In this document: positions 25,841 to 33,568 of the stretch, piece by piece
Layout: each line of letters opens with the position of its first letter
Position numbering within the stretch: the stretch's first letter is position 1
Assembly (NCBI GenBank): GCA_026398575.1
Contig: JAPLSP010000037.1
Location: 1-42,040 of the forward strand
Reading direction: 5' to 3'
Length of the DNA: 42,040 nucleotides
Source: Candidatus Sumerlaeota bacterium
Lineage (GTDB): Bacteria; Sumerlaeota; Sumerlaeia; JADFCT01
Made by a program: the position numbers and the translations under genes
Notes under the pieces: generated by a model
Databases searched by the model: none
What the model saw: the letters and a program-made list of their open reading frames with translations, nothing else
What the model was told of the DNA's origin: nothing

Positions 25841-26914
25841 ATGATTGAAAATAAATACTTTACAAAAGCATGGATTTCTGAGAAATCCGCCCAAATGGGC
25901 AATTGCGCCCAAGATTTGCTCGAGAAAGCGATTCATGCTTTGGCGCTTTTAGGCGAATTGGCTTCTCGCCATGTGCCTTTGGTTTTCAAAGGAGGAACAA
26001 GCCTGCTTTTGCGTTTGCCACGCATTCGGCGTCTCTCAATTGACCTTGATATCCTCTGTTCATTGCCGCCGCCGGAATTAGATTCAATCTTGAATGACAT
26101 CAGTCAGACACCGCCTTTTGTCCGGTATGAGGAAGACCATCGCGGTCCGCATCGTTTGCCAGTTCGGCGTCATTTTAAGTTTTACTATGCTCCTCTCGTT
26201 GCCCGCGACTCAATGCCATACGTGATCTTGGATGTGGTGGGGGGAAAAAATATCTATCCTCAGACGGAAAAAATTGCGATTAAGACACAGTTTTTTGAGT
26301 TGGATTTCGATGTCAAAGTCACAGTGCCGACAATAGAGGGATTGCTGGCCGATAAGCTAACCGCCTTTGCGCCGAACACGGTAGGGATACGGCTGGCGGA
26401 TGAAACGGCGCTGCAAGTCATGAAGCAGATGTTTGACATTGGCGAGTTGTTCAATGCGGCGGAAAGCTTGGAAGCAACCCGGCGGGCATATGAAGCAATT
26501 TTTGCAGCCGAGAATGGCTATAGAGGCGCGGCATTCACTCTGGAGGAGGCGTTGAACGATGCGCTTCAGACCGCTCGCTTAATATGCCAAACTGCGCTCA
26601 GGGGCGGCGAAACCACCGATCGGACGCATCTCTTGGAACAGGGACGCAAACGCCTTCAAAACCATTTGGTTGCTAACAGATTCAGTCAAGACGAAGCGAA
26701 AATAGCCGCTTCGAAAGCAGCATGTTTGGCGGCTGCTTTGAAGTGCGGACTCGATGGGCGTCTGCTGTCTGATCTGCGTTACCGTGAAGGGGCAAGGTCT
26801 TCATTAAGAGACACCGTGCTGGCAGATGGTGTCTTGAATAGGCTGAAAAAGTCGTCTCCGGAAGCATTTCACTATTGGCGCCAAGTAGAACGAATCCAGC
26901 AAGGCAAACTATGA
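25841..26914 (+). CDS. AbiEii/AbiGii-type nucleotidyltransferase, toxin of an AbiE-like system
   Basis: The product has 357 residues. The nucleotidyltransferase core is visible: VFKGGTSLLL (48-57) and SIDLDIL (66-72), in which D68 and D70 should bind the metal and nucleotide, then the GLLADKLTAFAP motif typical of AbiEii. It probably adds nucleotides to tRNA or another cellular target, and blocks growth when not neutralised, giving abortive phage defence or plasmid-type maintenance. Aggag lies 23 bases before the ATG, further than usual, so initiation may depend on coupling to the upstream gene. It follows a DUF6577-like gene by 27 bases. All core residues appear intact. Confidence in family is high; the exact target is unknown. 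Confidence 0.9.
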   Translation: MIENKYFTKAWISEKSAQMGNCAQDLLEKAIHALALLGELASRHVPLVFKGGTSLLLRLPRIRRLSIDLDILCSLPPPELDSILNDISQTPPFVRYEEDHRGPHRLPVRRHFKFYYAPLVARDSMPYVILDVVGGKNIYPQTEKIAIKTQFFELDFDVKVTVPTIEGLLADKLTAFAPNTVGIRLADETALQVMKQMFDIGELFNAAESLEATRRAYEAIFAAENGYRGAAFTLEEALNDALQTARLICQTALRGGETTDRTHLLEQGRKRLQNHLVANRFSQDEAKIAASKAACLAAALKCGLDGRLLSDLRYREGARSSLRDTVLADGVLNRLKKSSPEAFHYWRQVERIQQGKL

Positions 26915-26941
26915 AACGCTGACGCACGATCTTTTATCGTG

Positions 26942-26968
26942 TGGACATCTAAATATAGCGTGTATAAT
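26942..26968 (+). promoter_or_regulatory. Promoter candidate for the 26992 gene
   Basis: TGGACA (26942-26947), a 15-base spacer and a perfect TATAAT (26963-26968) lie just ahead of ggagg (26980-26984) and the ATG at 26992. A small hairpin cacgat/atcgtg (26925-26941) sits immediately upstream, between the AbiE-like pair and this promoter. It lacks a T-run and is a doubtful terminator. Confidence 0.55.
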
Positions 26969-26991
26969 TCCATTATTACGGAGGAAAAGCA

Positions 26992-27747
26992 ATGAAACCG
27001 ATCAGTTTGCAGATGTACAGCCTGCGCGAAGAGGCCAAGAAAGATTTCGCCGGCGTGCTGCGCCAGGTGGCCGCCATGGGCTACAAGGGAGTCGAGCCGG
27101 CGGGATTCCACAATATGACGCCGCCCGAGTTCCGCAAATTCGTCGAGGACCTGGGGATGAAGGTTTCCTCGACGCATGGCGGCTGGCCGACGGCCGAAAA
27201 TGTCAATGCGCTCATTGACACCGCAAAGACCATCGGCGCCACGGTCACCATCAGCGGCAAAGGGCCGGATGACTTCAAGATACTCGATGCGATCAAGAAA
27301 GTCGCCGACTCGCTCAACGCCGTGCTGCCCACGTTCAAAGCCGCCGGCATCGGATTCGGCTATCACAATCACTGGTGGGAGTTTGCCAAGATTGACGGCC
27401 GCCTGGGATACGACCTATTGATGGAGATGTGCCCCGGTTTGCTCTGCCAGATTGACACCTATTGGGCGGCAAATTTCGGCGCCATTGATCCCGCCGCCGT
27501 CGTCGCCAAATACAAAGCGCGCACGCCGCTGCTGCACATCAAGGACGGCCCCCTCGTCAAGGACAAGGCGCATACGGCCGTCGGCTCGGGCAAGATGAAT
27601 GTCCCACCGTTGATCGCCGCAGCGGATGAAAAAGTCCTGCAATGGATCGTCGTTGAACTCGACTCGTGCGACACCGACATGACGCAGGCCGTGGCCGACA
27701 GCTATAAATATCTCGTCGGCAAAGGCTTGGCCGCCGGCAATAAATAA
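26992..27747 (+). CDS. Sugar phosphate isomerase/epimerase, xylose-isomerase-like TIM barrel
   Basis: The product has 251 residues, near the usual 250-290 for this family, and the ATG is preceded by ggagg. It has no signal peptide, so it should act in the cytoplasm on a sugar or sugar derivative. The fold's metal and substrate residues are recognisable: E35 after the first strands (YKGVEP), H125 and H127 in YHNHWWEF with E130, D155 in QIDTYW, H182 in LLHIKDG and E222 in VVELD. The exact substrate cannot be read; relatives include keto-sugar epimerases and inosose dehydratase-like enzymes. It has its own promoter candidate and no obvious operon partner; the next gene is 299 bases downstream with a separate promoter. 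Confidence 0.9.
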   Translation: MKPISLQMYSLREEAKKDFAGVLRQVAAMGYKGVEPAGFHNMTPPEFRKFVEDLGMKVSSTHGGWPTAENVNALIDTAKTIGATVTISGKGPDDFKILDAIKKVADSLNAVLPTFKAAGIGFGYHNHWWEFAKIDGRLGYDLLMEMCPGLLCQIDTYWAANFGAIDPAAVVAKYKARTPLLHIKDGPLVKDKAHTAVGSGKMNVPPLIAAADEKVLQWIVVELDSCDTDMTQAVADSYKYLVGKGLAAGNK

Positions 27748-27800
27748 CAGGCGCCCGCGCGTAATCCCTTAGCAAGAATCCCATTTCGAAAAGCTCACAA

Positions 27801-27844
27801 ATCGCTGAGGGCGGAATCAGTGTCATCATTCTGCCCTCAACGAT
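27801..27844. repeat. Palindromic intergenic repeat, degenerate copy (gagggc..gccctc family)
   Basis: 17-base arms (atcgctgagggcggaat and attctgccctcaacgat) pair with two wobble mismatches around a 10-base loop. The core ttgagggcagaat also forms the longer perfect palindrome at 35699-35754. It lies 53 bases after the stop of the TIM-barrel gene and could help end its transcript, but there is no T-run. Confidence 0.7.
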
Positions 27845-27928
27845 TCTGCCTGCCTATGGCGCTATCGCCTTTTCCGCCCGCTCGGTTCCGGTCAATTTTA
27901 GGAGTTGATTGAGGCGTCTGATTTGATT

Positions 27929-27957
27929 TAGCATGCTCTGTGCGATGCTAGTTTTTT
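27929..27957 (+). terminator. Possible intrinsic terminator
   Basis: Tagcat (27929-27934) pairs with atgcta (27945-27950) and is followed by gtttttt. The stem is short and weak, so this is tentative. It would separate the TIM-barrel gene from the promoter of the large secreted protein. Confidence 0.35.
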
Positions 27958-27986
27958 GGCTTGTATAGGCGCCTCTGATAGATATT

Positions 27987-27995
27987 TGTTATAAT
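27987..27995 (+). promoter_or_regulatory. Extended -10 promoter element for the large secreted protein
   Basis: The sequence TGTTATAAT contains a perfect -10 box (27990-27995) with the upstream TGn extension. No good -35 box lies at the usual distance, which fits extended -10 promoters. The start codon follows about 50 bases later with aaaggag in between. Confidence 0.5.
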
Positions 27996-28046
27996 TATGA
28001 TAATTTTGGTCATATAAACCTTATCATATCCCTGAAAGGAGCAAGT

Positions 28047-31000
28047 ATGTTCAATTATTCCGTTTCAAGAAGACAGTCGCTCACGAAAACCTGGGCAAGC
28101 GCTAATTGCATTTATTGCCTGGCGCTTGTTCTCCTGGCAGCCCCGGTCTGGCCGCAGACCGTGATCACGGACACCTACATCAGCTCGTCCACAACATGGA
28201 CCAAAGCGGGCAGCCCCTATCTGGCGCCGAACACCGTTGAAGTGGCTCCTGCCGCCGTTCTGACCATCGAGCCCGGCGTCACGGTTCAATTCGGAGCGGA
28301 TATGGCGCTGATCATCTACGGCGCCATTCAAGCGCTGGGGAGCCCCGAGGAACCCATCCGCTTCACCTGCGATACGCCCGCCACGGGCGCCTGGCTGGGG
28401 GTCTGGATCGAGGGTGACTGGAATGCTCCTCTTCTGGATGTCTTTCAAAACGTCATTATCGAATACGCCGGCCAGGCCCCCTATGGATCCGCTCTCAGTA
28501 TCACGAACGCTTCGGCGAAAATAAAAAACTGCGAGATCCGTTCCAGCGCGAACAATGGGATTGCCGGGACAAGTCTCTTTGACTGCAATATTCAGGGGAC
28601 TACGTTCTCCGCCCTGGCCGCTTATCCCATTACGTTGGGCGGGAGTATGCAAAGCCTCTCCCTCTCGAATCTTTCTGTAATGGACAGCGTCACTACTAAA
28701 AACGTCGTTTTATTCTACAGCCAGTTTATGGGCAATTTCCAGCTGCCCAACCCCGGTATACCCTACCTGGTCCAGGGCGCTCTTTACGTTGACGAGAACA
28801 GCGTCCTCAACATTGATCCGGGCGCCCAATTATATTTCGACACTTACAACGCGCTGGAAATCTACGGACTCCTCAATGTGAACGGCACGACCAGCCAGCC
28901 CGTGCTATTGAGCTCCGCCAACGCTCCCGGAGGCGCCTGGCCGGGCATTTACATCCAAAATGGCGGCCTTTATGCCAACGAAGGCTCGCGTCTGACCGGC
29001 GCCGTGATCGAATATGCAGGCGAGATTGCGGCCTATCATTGCGCGGCGCTTTACCTGATCAATGCCAAGGCCACGATTTCCCAGACGATTTTCCGCAATT
29101 GCCCCCGCGGCGCCATCCATGCCGAAAACGCCGGGGGCACGGTGGTCGAACGCAGCAAGATTTTGGTTGATCCCGCCGCTCCTTGTTTTGCGATTGATAA
29201 CGAGAGCGACGATTATTTGCTTGCCCCCAACAACTGGTGGGGCTCGCCGCAAGGGCCGGTGGTTGTGGACGTGGGCGCTGGAGGAGATCTCACCACCGAC
29301 GGCGCCAAGGTCAATCCCATGGTGGCCTTTCAGCCTTTCCTGACGGACGCCAACGCCGATCCCGGTCCCGTTTCGCCCGCCGAACTCCGCGTGCTGCAGG
29401 TCATTCCGCGCCGCTGGTACGTCCCGGCGGACGGCGTCACACAGATTTGGGTGGACATCTACCTCCGCGACGGCGCCGGCAATCCGCTTGCGGGGCGCAA
29501 GGCATGGATTCTCTCCAGCCCGCGCGGCGACACGGCCAACCAGGACGGCGCGCTCGGAATCACGGACATGAACGGCCATGCCTATTCGTATGTCACGGCC
29601 AATGCGCTCCTGGGCGATGGTTCGCTGGACCCGTTCACGAATCAAATCGGCGATGCGATCCTGACACCCGATTTTCAGCTGACCGTGGCCGACGTGGCGA
29701 TTCCAGTGATCAAGACAACCGCCAATGTCGCGTTTACCACTCCGACGCAGGATCTGAATTTATTCCCTGACGATGACAATGGCGCGCCCTATTCCAACGG
29801 CAATCTGAGCTTCGATCCCGAACCGATCACCGCCGGAGTTCCGACCACCATCAGCGCGCGCATGGTCAATCCCACTGCCCAAACGCTGATTTTGGACGGA
29901 CAATTCGGGATCACGCAACTGGGCATCGGCCTGCAAGTCGGCCCCATTGCCGACGTGACGAGTGAAACGCTTCCCCCGAATTCCGAAGTCCTGATCCAAC
30001 GGAGATGGACTCCCGTTGTAAGTGGACACTATTGCCTGTACTTCACGTATGCCTATCATGCGGCGGGAGGATCATCGGCTGCTGCGGTGGCGCCTGCATC
30101 TAAATTGAAACGGCCTCTTTCGAAAACCGATATCGTCGGATACGGGGTAGGCAAATCCGGTTTCAACATTGACGTGGGCAAGGGCTCTGTGATGAACAAC
30201 AACGCCATGGCGCAGGGACGCAACGCCGTCCAATATGTGAAGTACGGCCAGACCGCCGTCGAAAAAGTATCTGGAACTGGTGTGCCGGGCGGCTTTATCC
30301 CCGGCTTTCTGTTCGGCAAAATTATAGATTTCAACTTCGAAACGTGGACAAAGTCCGCCGACGCCATCGCCAACGATCCCCCTGATCCCAACTACCGCTC
30401 CTTTGCCACCGTGGATCATTATGACTTTCCGCCCCTTGTGGCAGGCAATCCCGTTGGCCTTACCCTGGTTCGCGCCAACGCCGGCAACACCTTGCTGCGC
30501 GCGCTGCTGGATACGGCTGCCCTGCTGCGCGCCGCGGCCTCCACGATGGAAAAATATTCGGCGGCCGCCGCCGACAACAATGACGAATGGGTGGCCCAGC
30601 AATCCGCCGCGCTGGTTCAATACAAAGAATTGTCCGGCGCCGCGCTGGTCAATTCCGCCAATGCGATTGACGCCTATCTCGCCATCTGCCGCCAGGAAGG
30701 TGGATCGCAAGCAGTCGTCACTTCCAGCAGTTACGCCGAATACCAGGCTCGCCTGAGCGCCTCCGGATTCAACGATACGGAACTCCAGGCCGCCGCAATG
30801 CTAAAAATCTCCGATGAGCGTCTGAACGAAATTCTGCAATGGCGCATTCGCGCGAATTCGGAAGACGCCGCTGGAGATCTGTATAAATTGCTGGCGGAAA
30901 TCTCCAGCGCCATCCGCGAATGGGGAACCGCCTGGCAGAATCCCGGACAGGTTTTCCCGGTACAAACCCCGGGCGGCGCCAAAGGACTTTCGCGTCCGGC

Positions 31001-33014
31001 AGTCGCAGCGGGACAAAACAATCTTGTCCGCATCTATCCCAGCTGGGAGACCTTCCAAGCGGGTAATCCGCTGGACCACGCCACCACGATTTCATTCAAG
31101 ACGCGCGCGCTGTCCGTCCCCAGGGACTGGAGCGTCCGCCTGAATCCTGCGAGCGTTTACCTGACGTCCCATGCGCAGACCACCATCACGGTTTCGCTGG
31201 TTCCCGGCGGCCCCTCGCTCCAGGGCGGCAGCGTGCGTTTCGCCGTGGAAGGCTGGGCAGAAGACGCTCCGATCGGCGGTCCGGAGGGCGGCGTCACGAT
31301 GAACATCCTCATCCCGAAGGCAGTCACGCCCTTCTCCGCAAGCCCAGACGTGGCCGTGTCGGAAAACGGCGTTTCGATTCCGAATGGCGGCTCTTCGGCT
31401 TTTGGCGCCGTTTTGCTGGGAAGCGCCGCGCCGGTGAAAACCTTCAGCGTTCAAAATCCGGGACTCCTGGACCTTGCCGTCACCGGGCTTTCCGTTTCCT
31501 CCAGGTTCGTCATTGTGAAGGATTTGCCCTCGACGGTCACCGCCGGAACCACGGCGACCTTCTCGGTTTCGATGAAAACCGACGCCATCGGAGACTTCGC
31601 CGGGGAGATAACCCTTGTCAACAATGCCCCCGGAAAGTCCCCCTTTATAATCCGTCTTTCCGGTTCCGTGGCGGCTGAAAGCGCGCTGGCTGCTCCCCGG
31701 AACGTTCATGCGAGTAAAGGCGCCTATCCCGCGATGGTCCGTGTCTCATGGGACTTGTCCGATGGCGCCGATTTTTATAAGGTTTACCGTTCCGTCAGCG
31801 CCGACCCGCAGACCACGCGCACGGAACTCACCGGCTGGATTTCCGGCAATGTTTACGATGACAGGACCGCCACGAGCGAAAAGGCGTATTACTGGGTCCG
31901 CGCCGCTGTGGACGCGCTTGGCGTGCAGACCAGCGCCCTCAGCCAGCCTGACGCGGGCTGGGCTGCTTCCACTTCGGAAACAGCGCTGTATCTCGTTACC
32001 TGGAACCCCAGAGAATGCGAAGTCACACTGGATCCGGCGCGTTCGTCCATTCAGGTCAAAGACCTGGGCAAAGGCAAAGGCGCGCTGAAGATACAGCGCG
32101 TCAAGAGGCAGCCGAGGGAAAAAGACGGGCAGAAAATCTTCGCCAGCCCGGCCATCGCCGACCTCAGCGTCACCGGAACCTTGCGCAACATCACAACCGA
32201 CGCGCCGATTGACCTTGTTCGCCTGACCGGCGGCTTGGGCGCCGTCACTGCGAAAAACTGCGTGATACGCGAACTTAACGCCGCTTCCTTCGGGAGCATC
32301 CGCATGACCGCCGGGGCGCCCGCTGCCGGTTCGAGCGACACGCCCTACGCCACTCATATACTGGCCGGGGCGCCGATAACATCCGGCGCTCTGCCGCTAT
32401 GCAAGATAACCCTCACGGCAGTCAGCCTCGATCGCCTTGATCTGCCTCAGCAAAGCGCCGTCATTCACGTCAGCGGCAAGAAATTCAGAGTTCCGAAAAG
32501 CCAGCCGGTCTGGGTCTCCGCCCATGTCAACGGAGCAAGGGCAGGAGACGCCTTGTCGGTCTCCGTTAGCGGAGGCGATATTACCGGCGACATTTTCTCT
32601 TCGGGCGAAATCCGCGGTCTGTCCGCCCGATCCTCATCCAAACAAGGCGGTTGGATCGGCCCGGAAAATTCAACGGGAACCTCCGACACGGCTGGCACGT
32701 CGCCAACCTGGGTCGTTTCGGGTTATGGCGCCGCCTCATCCGCGCGGCAGGACATCAAGAGCGTCCAGGCGGCGAAAAACATTTATGGGGTGTTCGTCGC
32801 CGGCGCGGTCAAACGCACGGACAATCGAATCCAGCCAACGTTCGCCGGAGACCTGAGGAGCGTCACAATTCCAAGAAGCTCCAAGGCCGCCGGCTCGTAC
32901 TGGACCAAGGCCCCGGACAAAAAGAAATTGCCCAAACTCAAGAGCGGCGATTTCACGCAATTCATTCGCGGCGCTGCCGATCAGCTCACCTCCGGATGCA
33001 TCCCGGGGAGATAA
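28047..33014 (+). CDS. Giant secreted protein: parallel beta-helix, choice-of-anchor-D/HYDIN-like and fibronectin III domains
   Basis: The product has 1655 residues. Aaaggag precedes the ATG. A signal peptide ends near residue 36 (YCLALVLLAAPVWP). Residues about 45-440 form a right-handed parallel beta-helix-like region with recurrent I-E-Y-A-G and N-G-A-type turns. An Ig/invasin-like segment follows (about 450-680), then a helical segment rich in A (about 800-970). A choice-of-anchor-D/HYDIN-type domain (about 1091-1211) contains FSVQNPGLLDLAVTGLSVSS, and a fibronectin type III domain spans about 1214-1306. The last 340 residues match nothing I recognise; they include a K/R-rich strand and an IRMTAGAP region. 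It is probably surface-exposed or extracellular and may bind or process polymers. I see no C-terminal anchor such as LPxTG or PEP-CTERM. Confidence 0.8.
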   Translation: MFNYSVSRRQSLTKTWASANCIYCLALVLLAAPVWPQTVITDTYISSSTTWTKAGSPYLAPNTVEVAPAAVLTIEPGVTVQFGADMALIIYGAIQALGSPEEPIRFTCDTPATGAWLGVWIEGDWNAPLLDVFQNVIIEYAGQAPYGSALSITNASAKIKNCEIRSSANNGIAGTSLFDCNIQGTTFSALAAYPITLGGSMQSLSLSNLSVMDSVTTKNVVLFYSQFMGNFQLPNPGIPYLVQGALYVDENSVLNIDPGAQLYFDTYNALEIYGLLNVNGTTSQPVLLSSANAPGGAWPGIYIQNGGLYANEGSRLTGAVIEYAGEIAAYHCAALYLINAKATISQTIFRNCPRGAIHAENAGGTVVERSKILVDPAAPCFAIDNESDDYLLAPNNWWGSPQGPVVVDVGAGGDLTTDGAKVNPMVAFQPFLTDANADPGPVSPAELRVLQVIPRRWYVPADGVTQIWVDIYLRDGAGNPLAGRKAWILSSPRGDTANQDGALGITDMNGHAYSYVTANALLGDGSLDPFTNQIGDAILTPDFQLTVADVAIPVIKTTANVAFTTPTQDLNLFPDDDNGAPYSNGNLSFDPEPITAGVPTTISARMVNPTAQTLILDGQFGITQLGIGLQVGPIADVTSETLPPNSEVLIQRRWTPVVSGHYCLYFTYAYHAAGGSSAAAVAPASKLKRPLSKTDIVGYGVGKSGFNIDVGKGSVMNNNAMAQGRNAVQYVKYGQTAVEKVSGTGVPGGFIPGFLFGKIIDFNFETWTKSADAIANDPPDPNYRSFATVDHYDFPPLVAGNPVGLTLVRANAGNTLLRALLDTAALLRAAASTMEKYSAAAADNNDEWVAQQSAALVQYKELSGAALVNSANAIDAYLAICRQEGGSQAVVTSSSYAEYQARLSASGFNDTELQAAAMLKISDERLNEILQWRIRANSEDAAGDLYKLLAEISSAIREWGTAWQNPGQVFPVQTPGGAKGLSRPAVAAGQNNLVRIYPSWETFQAGNPLDHATTISFKTRALSVPRDWSVRLNPASVYLTSHAQTTITVSLVPGGPSLQGGSVRFAVEGWAEDAPIGGPEGGVTMNILIPKAVTPFSASPDVAVSENGVSIPNGGSSAFGAVLLGSAAPVKTFSVQNPGLLDLAVTGLSVSSRFVIVKDLPSTVTAGTTATFSVSMKTDAIGDFAGEITLVNNAPGKSPFIIRLSGSVAAESALAAPRNVHASKGAYPAMVRVSWDLSDGADFYKVYRSVSADPQTTRTELTGWISGNVYDDRTATSEKAYYWVRAAVDALGVQTSALSQPDAGWAASTSETALYLVTWNPRECEVTLDPARSSIQVKDLGKGKGALKIQRVKRQPREKDGQKIFASPAIADLSVTGTLRNITTDAPIDLVRLTGGLGAVTAKNCVIRELNAASFGSIRMTAGAPAAGSSDTPYATHILAGAPITSGALPLCKITLTAVSLDRLDLPQQSAVIHVSGKKFRVPKSQPVWVSAHVNGARAGDALSVSVSGGDITGDIFSSGEIRGLSARSSSKQGGWIGPENSTGTSDTAGTSPTWVVSGYGAASSARQDIKSVQAAKNIYGVFVAGAVKRTDNRIQPTFAGDLRSVTIPRSSKAAGSYWTKAPDKKKLPKLKSGDFTQFIRGAADQLTSGCIPGR

Positions 33015-33131
33015 AATTCCAGCGAGGGCGAATAGGCCGGCAACGCGCACTAAGTGCAAGTAATCATAGATGCGATAGCATACCATGCCCGTCAAAAACA
33101 AATAAGCGGCGCCCTGCGGCATCACCATTTC

Positions 33132-33433
33132 AACCTGCTTCAGCAGGCTCTGGAGTTTGGACATTTGACAACCTGCTTCAGCAGGTTCCTCCTTGCCCCC
33201 GGCTTTAGCCGCGGGGGACAAGGGTAACATAAATTTTATGAGCGCGCTTTAGCGCGGCTTCTCGACGGAGGCTTTAGCCGTGCTTTCCTCTTCCACATAA
33301 TTGATGCAGATAATTTGGCGGAAATGCTAAAGCGCATCGAGAAGCCGCGCTGAAGCGCGCTGCAAAAAAGGAGAGAGCATCTCAACCCGCCGGCTAAAGC
33401 CGGGGGCAAACAGGAGCCGGCTAAAGACCGGCT
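33132..33433. repeat. Array of short hairpins with GCTTTAGC/TTCA cores (REP-like block)
   Basis: This gene-free interval (33015-33568) is dense in small palindromes. Aacctgcttcagcagg occurs at 33132-33147, with a fuller copy ending in ggtt at 33170-33187. A cccccggc/gcc-rich stem with TTTA loop lies at 33196-33217. A ggctttagcc unit lies at about 33270-33279. Ccggctaaagccgg is at 33390-33403, and an agccgg/ccggct stem is at 33415-33433. Loops are almost always TTTA, TAAA or TTCA. No convincing ORF or known RNA was found. Confidence 0.75.
33241..33361. repeat. 25-bp inverted repeat with 71-bp spacer
   Basis: The arm at 33241-33265 (begins agcgcgctttagcgcgg, ends ttctcga) is the reverse complement of 33337-33361 with one mismatch. 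Each arm itself contains a small palindrome. The spacer holds another ggctttagcc unit. It lies inside the larger hairpin block. Confidence 0.85.
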
Positions 33434-33568
33434 AATATTTCTCGTCGCGAATTAATAATATGTTTTGGACGGCAAAGATAGCATACATGTGCAAGTCAGG
33501 TATAACGAAGAGGATGACTTAATGCGGATAAGCATGGAGCCCTTCCTGTCCGCACAAATCATCTTCCC

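Noticed and set aside
32736..33230. Minus-strand ORF of 164 codons
   Set aside because: Its first half comes from hairpin repeats and its second half is antisense to the secreted protein.
33130..33435. CRISPR array
   Set aside because: The repeats differ in length and sequence, spacing is irregular, and no cas gene is nearby.
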